From positions 2,573,152-2,637,151 of the forward strand of contig NC_135212.1 of NCBI RefSeq assembly GCF_052324685.1: a stretch of 64,000 nt of DNA, in the 5' to 3' direction. The DNA comes from Brachyhypopomus gauderio. Its lineage: Eukaryota > Chordata > Actinopteri > Gymnotiformes > Hypopomidae. Positions 33,408 through 42,574 of this stretch are shown piece by piece. The notes beneath the pieces are model-generated. The model saw only the letters and a list, made by a program, of their open reading frames with translations, was not told the DNA's origin and did not search any database. Every line of letters starts with the position of its first letter. Within the stretch, counting starts at the first letter, position 1. The translations under genes and the position numbers were made by a program.

Positions 33408-34480
33408 TTAAAACACCCTCCCTGGGAAGACCGGGGAAAACACGTTAGACACACTCAACGATACGGGTACAAGGATAAACAACGGAACATTAAAACACAT
33501 TGGTACAATAGGGAAAAGGGGATTCGGAAGCAACACTGGTACTGACAAAAACACAGGTACACAGACATTTATCACCGGAGCCAGGCCTCCCGCCTTGAAT
33601 AAAGCCTGCAGCGGCGAGAAAGCTCTGGGGGCTGGAGACGCTGCAGAAGGCGGTTCTGCCCCCGCCTGTGCCGCACGCTCTCCACTAGGTGCCGCACGAC
33701 TGGCGGACGTGCTAGGTGCAGTGCGACTTGTAGACCGCTTGGGGGCAGCACGACTGGCGGGCCTCGCGGCAATCTTCCTCCCGGGTCTGCGGCCCCCTCC
33801 TCTGGGAGTGCCGTAGGGTCTTGCCGCACTGTAAGCCTGCCGGGGCTCTCTCCCTCTCTCTAAGGACCCCCAGCGAAAAGCCTCTCCTCCACCAGGCCAG
33901 CCTCCCCTGGATCCGGTAGCGGGGGTGGTGTTCATTGCAGACCCCTCCTCCTCGGCCACGCTCCAGTCCATGGACCGAGCGGGGGTCTCGCTCTGAGAGT
34001 ACTCCATAGGCTCCTCCCCCAAGGAGTCCTTACCCTCTGACCCAGGCGGACTGTCCGGTCCGCTCTCTTCCCCCTTATACACGGTCGGGACCGAACTCAC
34101 CGACGGAGGGGGGCTTTCCTCCTCACTCTCCTCACCGTAACGCGCGGTGGGGACAGGACCCTCTGACGGAGGGGGACAGACGTCACCGTCCTCCTCGCCC
34201 AGATCATCGTCTCCCGACAGGGCAGAGCACACCGACGGAGTGGGGCTGACGTCTCCCTCGTCTTCCCCATAGCACTCAGTGGGGGCTGAGTATATCGATG
34301 GAGGGGGGCTGACCTCTCCTTCCTCCTCTCCGTAACATTCCGTCAGCGCGGAGTAAACGGAAGGAGAGTAGTTGTCTCCTCCTTCCTTCTCCTCCTCTTC
34401 AGAGTACTCACTCCCGAACTCGTCTTCGGGGGGCTGGCACTCACCATCCCCACATAAACCACGAGCGGGTCCTCTGTGCT
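33408..34480 (-). CDS. X1 second frame: acidic repeats and hydrophobic tail
   Basis: Open from about 34,480 to the stop at 33,408. It begins GECQPPEDEFGSEYSEEEE, then repeats an acidic Pro/Ser module (EVSPPPSIYSAPTECYGEDE and similar), followed by an Arg/Ala-rich basic part (ASRAAPKRSTSRTAPS) and a Val/Pro-rich tail with LLPNPLFPIVPMC and FSPVFPGRVF. X2 conserves the tail motifs PNPLFP and PVFPGRV, which argues for real coding. Function is unknown. It is one frame back (-1) from the first frame. Confidence 0.5.
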
Positions 34481-34807
34481 CTCTTCAGTTTCAGCCAGGG
34501 GGGAAGATGCGCGCTGGTGCTTGGTTTCTTCCTCCCTCAATTCACAGCTGCCCACAGCAATGGGTGCCAGCTCTAGGGACGCGTGGGAGTGTTTCTCCTC
34601 CCATATGCGCACCGCGGATTTGTGGAAGTGTTCCACCATCTCTGCGTCCTCCGTCTCTCGGGCCGCGCAGAGCATATAAGCACAGACGGAGTCCTGCTTC
34701 ATCACCTGCTCGGTCACGGGGGCTTTGCGGTGCCGGACGGGGGAAGAGCCGTGATGATGCCGGCTCTTTCTCTTACCCTTTGGTGCAGGGGTGGCGTATC
34801 CTGGCAT
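34343..34807 (-). CDS. X1 first frame: MPGY protein with CAxxLxAARE module
   Basis: The ATG at 34,807 lies 25 bases after the 5' LTR. The start MPGYATPAPKGKRKSRHHH is basic. It is followed by a helical module, SVCAYMLCAARETEDAEMVE then VRIWEEKH, that recurs in X2. The useful part ends near 34,440, where the other frame takes over; the rest of this frame is probably out of frame. A run C CCC CCG lies in the overlap, which could allow a -1 slip, but X2 does not show it at its junction. I know no family for this module. Confidence 0.5.
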   Translation of the reverse strand: MPGYATPAPKGKRKSRHHHGSSPVRHRKAPVTEQVMKQDSVCAYMLCAARETEDAEMVEHFHKSAVRIWEEKHSHASLELAPIAVGSCELREEETKHQRASSPLAETEESTEDPLVVYVGMVSASPPKTSSGVSTLKRRRRKEETTTLLPFTPR

Positions 34808-34832
34808 GCTTCTCTTTTGTGGCTTGTCTTTC

Positions 34833-35106
34833 TGTCACGTTCAGGCGCAGCAGAAACGGATGAGGCACGAATCCGGTTTCGCTCTCAAACAACGTACACT
34901 TTAATAACAAAAGAACGTATACACACCCAGAAACTATCACACGGACAAAGACGAGCATGGGACACTGCGCGAACGCACATTAAATAGACGAACAACATAA
35001 GCCCCCAGTGATTATGAGACAAGCCACAGGTGAGACCAATGAACACACGCAGACACAACCACACCCACGAGAATCCACAGACGCAGATGGTTAGACGCAG
35101 ACGACG
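34833..35106 (-). repeat. 5' LTR of X1, truncated
   Basis: Begins (minus end) TGTCACGTTCAGGCGC and is lost at 35,106, where a 22-bp tandem duplication (35,107-35,150, TTTGAGCGTTTTGCGATTGA plus 2) begins. No target duplication can be scored. Confidence 0.75.
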
Positions 35107-35150
35107 TTTGAGCGTTTTGCGATTGAAGTTTGAGCGTTTTGCGATTGAAG
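35107..35150. repeat. 22-bp tandem duplication
   Basis: Two exact copies next to the broken X1 LTR edge. Confidence 0.9.
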
Positions 35151-35199
35151 CCTCTGGAATGCGTTGCTCACTGTTTTCATGTTATGAGGTGAAGTTGTC

Positions 35200-35577
35200 T
35201 GTAACGATTCTGGTAGACACAGGAGGTATATACAACTGAAGTTTAACAGACAAATGCTACACAGAGACACGGAGGACAGGAAAAGGCAGAGTCAAAACAG
35301 TCCAACATCCTCAGGAGCAAAAAGAAGTAAAAAGGTGGAGGCAAAAGACAACATCTAAAAACAATCCAAAGTCATGCAGGGATCACATGAAAGACAAGGA
35401 GATACAAGAGGTGTGCAACAGGAATGTGATTTGGACACTTAGGAAGAGCACAAGTGACTTCACATGTGGGGAGGTTATAGAGTTCAAGCTGATGAACAGG
35501 TGTGTGATTGCAGGGCTCGAGTTATAAGCAGATTGGTGAGGTTGATAGGTGGAGTGCTCTTGGGGGGGGGGGTGACA
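35200..35577 (-). mobile_element. Solo LTR
   Basis: 378 bp, TGTAACGATTCTGG...GGGTGACA; its left end resembles the LTR end of the gag-only element (TGTAACGATTCTG). No matching 5-bp flank was found, so the border calls are provisional. Confidence 0.55.
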
Positions 35578-35668
35578 GATTCATTCCATTTATTGGATGG
35601 ACATCTACCATATGTATGCAGAAACAGGAGAATGCAGAATCTATCCTGTATATACTGTATATACTAGA

Positions 35669-35681
<13 letters not shown>

Positions 35682-35751
<70 letters not shown>
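35682..35751. repeat. (TA)n microsatellite
   Basis: About 35 TA units preceded by a short TG run. Confidence 0.95.
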
Positions 35752-35757
<6 letters not shown>

Positions 35758-35784
35758 TATAGATAGATCACATCAGCAAAACGG

Positions 35785-35880
35785 ACCCATTACTTGATTT
35801 GTTTCCAGGAATGGCAAAGTATGATGACTGGTAATTCCTGCATATGTATGTAGTCTGTACGTTAAAGTCTCAAGGCTTCA
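35785..35880. other. Segment shared with 48,957-49,013 and 50,256-50,290
   Basis: The stretch TTGATTTGTTTCCAGGAATG ... CCTGCATATGTATGTA occurs here unbroken, while at 48.97 kb it is split by the LTR at 49,014-50,255. It is therefore an empty-site paralogue, and evidence for a duplication of D-J flanking DNA. Confidence 0.7.
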
Positions 35881-35898
35881 TGATTTTATTATTTTAAT

Positions 35899-36248
35899 TG
35901 TAACGTTGGGCTCCGCACGAAGGACGAGACACGAATCCTTGGCTTTGACATCAACGTCACTGCTTTATTCATGTGTTGCGCAAGACAACGCAACACGGAA
36001 ACACATCAACACTAACACACACACGTAACGTGCAGACTAAAGACAACGACAAGCACACGACACTGCGCGAACGCACATTAAATAGACAGACTACATGAGC
36101 CCCGAGTGATTACGAGACGAGCCACAGGTGGGACGGATGAACACACGCAGACACAACCACACCCACGAGGATCCACCGACGCAGACGGCAAGACGCAGAC
36201 AACGTAAACACACGCCCACAGGGAAGGGTCTGGAGCTGTTCCGTGACA
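35899..36248 (-). mobile_element. Solo LTR of the X family, TSD TTAAT
   Basis: 350 bp, minus-strand start TGTCACGGAACAGC, end CGTTACA. TTAAT lies on both sides (35,894-35,898; 36,249-36,253). The inner block GACACTGCGCGAACGCACAT is common to all members of the family here. Confidence 0.88.
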
Positions 36249-37184
36249 TTAATGGAATAAACGTAATTTTAGTCATTAATAGGCAAAAGTTCATTCATTC
36301 GTGCTACAGGAAATAATGTTTGAGAAAAAAAATCAAAAAGTCATCACCCTAGTGTGCACACACTGAAATTTTGATGTAGACCATAAACTTAGGAAATAAG
36401 GTGTATATATTCTCATTACAAAATAACCTCAGAGACAGTATTTATGTGTCCTGGACACAGTATGGTTACTTCAGGGTTCCCACACCTTGGTTAACATCAA
36501 ATTCAAGGACCTTTCAATGACTTTCCAGGACCAACTTCCTCAAATTCAAGGACTGCACCTGGCAGCATTTAACTACTGTTACCCCTGAATATGTTATCAA
36601 AAAACGAGGTTAATACAATGAAAATTCAAAAGACAGAATGTCATTTCAAGCCATGCATCCTGACTCAACATGACTGGCAATTTAGCAGTTCACCTGTGAG
36701 AAGGTGACATTCACGTAAAGCGGCTACACATACGTTAACTACATACAGGAAACACTAGCTTTCTGTGCTGAACAAACAAACGAATTTCTCTACAGGAGAA
36801 TGACCAAACTTTTGCAAAGTAAAAGTCAGCATAGGCCCTGTAGAATCAATGTAATTTTAAATGAACTTGTGCTGGCAAAATAATGACACGTTCACAGTAG
36901 ACAAATAATAATAACAATAATACACATATGCATATACACATACAGTACATACATAAAACAGAGGAGCAAAGCCATATAATGAGATTAGAACTATAGATTT
37001 CTAGAAATCTGGTGTGAGTTGATTCTAGCATTTTCCAAGTTTTTTAATCTACTTAATGAAGAGTAATATGAATTTAATTCATTCATAAAGAGAAAATAAG
37101 GCTTTTAACCACTCCACTTACTGTAGCGAATGTGGTATTTTGCTAAAAGTATGACTACATTTATGGCATCAGAGAAATCCGAAC

Positions 37185-37440
37185 TTATGTTTTCCGCATA
37201 AAGTAAAATGGTATCAAAAGAAAAAATGTTAAGTTTGAGATTAATCCAGTTTCTAGTGTCCATGCAAAAACTTTGTTAATATTGATGTGAAAAAACAAAT
37301 GCTCCTGGGATTCATCTTCTGACTTACATGACTCCAAATCAAGTTTAAATCCAAGAAACATGGCTACAGGATACATCTTATTTATTATTTTGAAATGAGT
37401 CTCTTTTACTTTAGAAGATATGGGCCATATGACAAGCCAC
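37185..37440 (-). pseudogene. LINE reverse transcriptase zf-RVT-like fragment
   Basis: Minus strand reads LDLESCKSEDESQEHLFFHI then NKVFAWTLETGLI, similar to the C-S-E-x-x-EHLFF-x-C ... FW patterns at the C end of fish L1-like reverse transcriptases. It is short, with the second Cys replaced, so identification is tentative. Confidence 0.4.
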
Positions 37441-37616
37441 TGTGGTTTTATAATTTGTATTAGGATGTTTCTTGAAAGAATCTCTATTATATATTTTGTC
37501 TCATACCATCAGTGATAATCTTGTTATTACACTTGAAGTCATTCACTTTTAACAAGGGCATCGAAACAGTCAACTGAATATAAAATGACATTTTTGATTA
37601 ATTGAATCAATGCTAA

Positions 37617-37955
37617 TGTGACGATACGGGGTAAGCGAAGGACGAGACACCGGATCCTTGCTGTAGACGTCACTTTTTATTTAAACACGGAGATTGCGCA
37701 ATAGCGCACGAGAAACATATAACGTTTACTACAGAGACGTGTAGACTTTAGACAACGACGAGCACAGGACACTGCGCGAGTGCACATTAAATAGACAAAC
37801 CACATTAACCCCACGTGATTATGAGACGATTCACAGATGAGACGGATTATCACATGACATAGCCATCACCACGGAATATCCACAGACACAGACGATGCAC
37901 GTAGACTACGTAAACACACGCCCAAAAGGGAGGGGCCGGGGTCCTCAACGTGACA
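37617..37955 (-). repeat. 3' LTR of X2
   Basis: TG...CA ends; on minus TGTCACGTTGAGG...CGTCACA. A minus-strand AATAAA-like signal lies near 37,678. Confidence 0.92.
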
Positions 37956-38804
37956 GACGCCCCCTCCAAGGGCACTACCCGTCCCGGGGTGCCAACAGGA
38001 CCGAGTGCCCTGAACCTACGACGATGTAGGTTCCGAACCATCACGAATCGCCTAGCACACCCTCCCTGGGAAGACGGGGTTATACACATTAAACGGCACA
38101 GGAACATACACACAAACAGGCACGCTTACACACATCGACACAAACGGGAAAAGGGGGTTTGGTACACATACGGGCAGACTTACGATTACAGGAACACACA
38201 CACACGACATAGACGCCAGGCTGCGCGCCAAGAGAAGGGCGAGTAGGGGAGAGAGACCGGGAGCCACTGGTGCTGCAGGCGCTGTGGTGGGCGGTGCTCC
38301 TCCTGCCCCTGCTGCATACCCACCACCGGGCGCAGCGCGGCTGGCGGACACGCCCGGCGCAGCGAGGCTGGCGGACGCGCCCGGCGCAGCGCGGCTGGCA
38401 TACTCTCCCCCCAGCTGACTGTATGGCACGTCCACCTCGCTCCACGACTGTCCTCTGGAGTTGACAGTGGGCGCTTGCACTTCCATGTCCTTCGCCTCAC
38501 TGTCCTGGCTCCAGCTCATGGGCTGCTCCGGGCTGCCACCCCGGGAGCAGTCCATGCTCTCTCCACTAGAGCGAGTAGAGGACGGGGTCCACCTCCCTTT
38601 AACCTTCTCGGCCGACGGTTCCGAGGGGGGAGGGCTCTCCTCTTCCTCCTCGGTGTACAAGCCCTCGGACGGAGGGTACTCTCCGTACTCCTCCTCCCTA
38701 TCGTCGTCATCAGGGTGAACCTCCTCGCCTTTCCCTACGGTGGTAGAGGGACCTACGGGCGGAGGGAGGTAATCTTCTTCCTCCGACTCCGACTCCTCCT
38801 CCCC

Positions 38805-38964
38805 GTAGTCGACGGTGGAGGCGTCGCCTATAGATGGAGGGTAGTCCTCCTCCCCTTCTCCACCGTAGTCTATGGTGGAGGTGTCGCCTATAGATGGAGG
38901 GTAGTCCTCCTCCCCTTCTCCACCGTAGTCTATGGTGGAGGCGTCGCCTATAGACGGGGAGTAG
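38805..38964. repeat. 60-bp tandem repeat in X2
   Basis: About 2.7 units of a 60-bp sequence containing GTCTATGGTGGAGG and GTCGCCTATAGA. It encodes the acidic DYGGEGEED-type repeats on the minus strand. Confidence 0.88.
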
Positions 38965-39115
38965 TCCTCTACCTCGTCCTCCTACTCCTCCTCCTCAGAG
39001 TCCTCCTCTCCGAACTCCTCCTCTGGAGTTGACGTGGTAGCGCCGATCGTGCAGGCGACCACCCTCGGAGGCGAGAGGGCGCGGGAAGGAGACGAGTGGA
39101 GATGTCTCCAAATCC

Positions 39116-39529
39116 TCACCGCGCCCTCGCGGAACATCTCCGCCCTCTCCGGGTCCTTGCACTCACGCGCCGCAGACAGCTGGGAAGCGCACACAGGGTC
39201 CCTCTCCAGCTGTTCCTGCGTGGGCATCGCCTCCTGAAGCGGGGAGGAGCCTCCTCCAGCTCGAGGACGCCCACCCGCAGGGGCGATAGCTCCCGAGAAG
39301 GAGAGGGGTGTCGCTCCTCCCATACCCGAGCAGCTGTCCTGTGGTATTCCTCTCTCAGCTCGGGTATGGAGGTCTCCCGAGCCGCGCACAGCAGGTAGGC
39401 ACACTCGGGTTCCTGCATCAGCTGTGCCAGAGTCGGTGGGGCTTTGTGGCGTGGAGGAGAGGAAGAAGAGCGGTGATGCCGCTTGCAGGGTTTCTTCCCC
39501 TTCTTCAGCTTCGGCTTGTAGCCTGGCAT
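39116..39529 (-). CDS. X2 first frame: MPGY protein
   Basis: The ATG at 39,529 is 31 bases from the 5' LTR. It reads MPGYKPKLKKGKKPCKRHHR, then PECAYLLCAARETSIPELRE and ARVWEERHPSPSRELSPLRV. The useful part ends near 39,270, beyond which the second frame carries a further copy of the same module. The basic N end and helical module occur in X1 too. Role unknown; a capsid-like or RNA-binding role is a guess. Confidence 0.5.
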   Translation of the reverse strand: MPGYKPKLKKGKKPCKRHHRSSSSPPRHKAPPTLAQLMQEPECAYLLCAARETSIPELREEYHRTAARVWEERHPSPSRELSPLRVGVLELEEAPPRFRRRCPRRNSWRGTLCALPSCLRRVSARTRRGRRCSARAR

Positions 39530-39559
39530 CCCTTTTGTGTCTCGGAAGGCTCGTCGTTC

Positions 39560-39898
39560 TGTGACGATACGGGGTGAGCGAAGGACGAGACACCGGATCC
39601 TTGCTGTAGACGTCACTTTTTATTTAAACACGGAGATTGCGCAATAGCGCACGAGAAACATATAACGTTTACTACAGAGACGTGTAGACTTTAGACAACG
39701 ACGAGCACAGGACACTGCGCGAGCGCACATTAAATAGACAAACCACATTAACCCCACGTGATTACGAGACGATTCACAGGTGAGACGGATTATCACATGA
39801 CATAGCCATCACCACGGAATATCCACAGACGCAGACGATGCACGTAGACTACGTAAACACACGCCCAAAAGGGAGGGGCCGGGGTCCTCAACGTGACA
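39560..39898 (-). repeat. 5' LTR of X2
   Basis: 339 bp, differing from 37,617-37,955 at about five bases, four of them A/G or C/T changes. Confidence 0.92.
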
Positions 39899-40430
39899 GC
39901 TAAAGGAATCACTTTGCAGACTTTCTTAAAATCTTTATAACTATCATATCAGATCATATTTTTCAACAAAGGATGAGAAAGTTAATATCATGACAATCTT
40001 TTTCATAACAATCTTTTGTAAATATTGACTTCCTACCAACTGTGCCCTATTATTCCTTGACCACGGTCTTCATCCATGTGAAATTTTAAACCGGCTAAAA
40101 TATTCAAGGACCTTCAAGGACGGCTGTCTTTTATGCTTGTTTTCAAAAACTTTCCAGGGCCTTGAACTTATTTTTTCAGATTCAAAAACTTTCAAGGATT
40201 TCAAGGACCCGTGGGAACCCTGTTACTTGTATATTCTTGTATATTCTTCATACATTGAAGTTGTTTAACCCCTTTAACACAAAGGTGGGTTCAAACTCTC
40301 TTTCTTCATCTTTTACCTATTCATAATATTTTGAATGTAGCTACTAAATATTTGACAGTAGTGACTGCATAATATGATGATAGATAACCAAATAATAAAT
40401 TGTCATTTTAGAAAGTTAAACCTTAATATA

Positions 40431-41361
40431 CACTATATTGCCAAAAGTATTTGCACATCTTCCTTGACTCACATATGAGCTTAAGTGAAATCCCATTCCT
40501 AATTCATAGGGTTCAATATAACATTGGTCCACCATTTGCAGCTAGCACAGCTTCAACACGTCTGGGAAGGCTGTCCACAAGGTTTAGGAGTGTGTTTATG
40601 GCGATTTTGACCATTCTTCAAGAAGCGTATTTATGAGGTCACATACTGTTGGAAAAGAAGGCCTGGCTCTCAGTCTCCACACTCACCATAATCCCCCCTC
40701 CACCAAACTTTACATTTGCCACAATGCAGTTAGACAAATACCGTTCTCCTGGCAACCACTAAACCCAGACAGATAGAGAAGCGCGATTCGTGACTCCAGA
40801 GAACGAGCCTCCACTGCTCTTGAGTCCAGTGGCGGCATGCTTAACATCACTGCATCTGACGCTTTGCATTGCACTTGTTGATGTATGGCTTGGATGCAGC
40901 TACTCGACCATGGAAACCCATTCAATGAAGCTCTCTGCGCACTGTTCTTGAGCTGATCTGAAGACCACATTGGATATCTGTAGTGATTGACTCTGCAGAA
41001 AGTTGGCGACCTCTTCGCACTTTGCACTTTAGCAACCACTGACCCCGCTCCGTCAGGCCTACCACTTCATGGCTGAGTTGCTGTCATTCCCAATCACTTC
41101 CATTTTCTCTGACAGTTGACTGTGGAATATTTAGGATCAAAGAAATTTCAAGACTGGATTTGTTGCACAGGTGGCATCCTATCACAGTTCTATGCTGAAA
41201 TTCACTGAGCTCCTGAGAGCAACCCATTCTTTCACAAATGTTTGTAAAAACAGGCTGCATGCCTATGTGCTTTATTTTATACACCTGTGGCCATGGAAGT
41301 GATTGGAACACCTGATTCCAATCATTTGGATGGGTGAGTGAATACTTTTGGCAATATAGTG
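40431..41361 (-). mobile_element. Tc1/mariner element, degenerate
   Basis: Ends CACTATATTGCCAAAAGTAT and its reverse complement, with TA on both sides (40,429-40,430 and 41,362-41,363). On minus near 41,100-41,230 a Tc1 helix-turn-helix remnant reads ELSEFQHRTVIGCHL then ISLILNIPQSTV, and near 40,740 there are traces of the C-terminal part (LPQCIV-type). Internal deletion and frame breaks make it inactive. Confidence 0.88.
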
Positions 41362-41412
41362 TATTGCTCAATCTATTTTGTTGTCCAAATGTAAAATTTC
41401 ACATAACTGTAT

Positions 41413-41806
41413 TGTAACGTTTGGAAGAGACAGAGAGGGATCCTTATGCAAAAGCACAGTGCTCTTTATTTGGCAGATAGATACAATCAGAGAATGCGAG
41501 ATGTGAATGCATAAACGGAGTTGATCTAATGCGGTTTGTTGAGAGTGGTCTATCCGGTCCGGGGTCGTAACGGGAAGGCAGAGTCCGTACGGTACCTGAG
41601 GGCTAGGCAGGAGACGGGGTCGAGGGAACAGGCAGAGGTCGGTACACAGGAGAAACAGCAGAGTATGATAACGCTCGGTATGCAACATGGTTGGCAATAC
41701 TTCGCGACGAGGTGTTTTGATGACGGTGTATATGAATGCCTGGAATGTGGGCGTGGTGATGAGGAACAGCTGAGTCCTTAATGGCTATCAGGTGACATTC
41801 CTGACA
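41413..41806 (-). repeat. 3' LTR of Gypsy copy 2
   Basis: 394 bp, minus TGTCAGGAATG...CGTTACA. Confidence 0.93.
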
Positions 41807-42447
41807 TTAGCCCCCCTCAACGGAGCGTCTCCTGACGCTCCACGGCGCAAAGGCGGACGGCCACGGCCCCGGGGGGCAGGAAAATGTGGATGGGCAGCGT
41901 GGAAGTCGGCGATGAGCGAGGGACAGAGTACGTCCCGCGCGGCCACCCAGGTCCTCTCCTCAGGACTGAAGCCCTCCCAATCAACGAGGTATTGGAGACC
42001 ACCACGCCGACGTCGGGACTCCAGCAGGTCCCTGACGATATACGCCGGCCGACCGTCGATGTCCAATGGCTCGGGGGGACGGGCAGGAACAGATGAGACA
42101 GACATGGGGCTGTAATGGACAGGCTTAAGGAGAGACACATGAAAGGTGGGATTAATGCGATAATGAGGGGGCAATTGCAGCTTGTAAGTTACGGCGTTAA
42201 CCCTCTTCAGCACTTTAAACAGTCCGATGTAACGTTGACTGAGTTTACGGCAGGGCTGACGCAGGTTGAGATTCTTAGTGGAGAGCCATACTCGCTGACC
42301 AGGTTGATAGATCAGGGCTGGGAGACGACGGCGATCAGCATTCATGCGGCGGGTATGGAGGGCACGTCTCAACTGAACGTGAGCTTGTTCCCAGGTACGA
42401 GCACTGCGCGCCAGCCACTCGTCTAGAGTGGGGATATCAGAGGGCAT
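41788..42447 (-). pseudogene. Gypsy copy 2 integrase C end and chromodomain
   Basis: Continues Pol after a frame break. It reads [18 protein letters not shown], a [22 protein letters not shown]3-like part, then the chromodomain [20 protein letters not shown] and [12 protein letters not shown], ending within the LTR. The chromodomain would guide insertion to particular chromatin. It is out of frame with the core by a deletion of about 16 bases and a 14-bp tandem duplication near 42,520-42,575. Confidence 0.85.
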
Positions 42448-42574
42448 CTTATCCCATGAGAAAAATGGGGGTTGATAGCCGTAGACGATTTGGAAAGTAA
42501 GTTTGTTTGGTTGAGGAGTGTATTATGGAGTTATGTGCATGGAGTTACGTGCATACTCAGCCCAGGGGAGATAT

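Larger units (their letters stand above)
32269..35106 (-). mobile_element. Non-autonomous LTR element X1
   Basis: LTRs at 32,269-33,262 (with a hAT inserted) and 34,833-35,106 (truncated by about 45 bp at its outer part) flank a 1.6-kb interior with two minus-strand frames. The 3' LTR is preceded by the purine tract GGTGGGGGGTTC. The same family, with a different LTR variant, is seen complete at 37,617-39,898. No polymerase genes are present. The element lies between J and D. Confidence 0.82.
38052..39593 (-). pseudogene. X2 second frame: repeat module, acidic 60-bp repeats, hydrophobic tail
   Basis: This frame is open from 39,593 to a TAG at 38,982-38,984 and again to 38,052. Its meaningful part starts near 39,280 with a second CAxxLxAARE module (PVCASQLSAARECKDPERAE, VRIWRHLHSSPSRALSP), then acidic STPEEEFGEEDSEEEE up to the TAG, then three near-identical 20-residue units (YGGEGEEDYPPSIGD and similar), an Ala-rich part and the tail VCVPNPLFPFVSMC ... 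NPVFPGRVC. The tail is shared with X1. The stop suggests this copy is defective. Confidence 0.5.
37617..39898 (-). mobile_element. Non-autonomous LTR element X2, complete, TSD GCTAA
   Basis: Two 339-bp LTRs (37,617-37,955 and 39,560-39,898) differ at about five positions by eye. GCTAA lies at 37,612-37,616 and 39,899-39,903. The interior of 1.6 kb carries two overlapping minus-strand frames and a purine tract (TTGGAGGGGGCGTC) before the 3' LTR. No protease, RT or integrase is present. The low LTR divergence means recent insertion, so an autonomous helper was active recently. Confidence 0.93.
36472..40222. mobile_element. TIR element CAGGGTTCCCAC, holding X2
   Basis: Ends CAGGGTTCCCAC and its reverse complement GTGGGAACCCTG, followed inward by similar AAGGACCTTTC/AGGATTTCAAGG blocks. 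TTACTT flanks both sides (36,466-36,471; 40,223-40,228). Removing X2 leaves about 1.46 kb. It is hAT-like in ends, but the duplication visible is only 6 bp. No transposase was found; it carries a LINE-like fragment. Confidence 0.7.

Noticed and set aside
35752..35790. CACAGTATAG followed by CAGCAAAAC as a recombination signal
   Set aside because: The heptamer is imperfect, the spacing is wrong for the nonamer, and there is no partner signal on the other side; part of a shared repeat.
36421..36480. Possible second D segment near CACAGTATGG
   Set aside because: No nonamer at 12 bp on either side and the second heptamer is missing.
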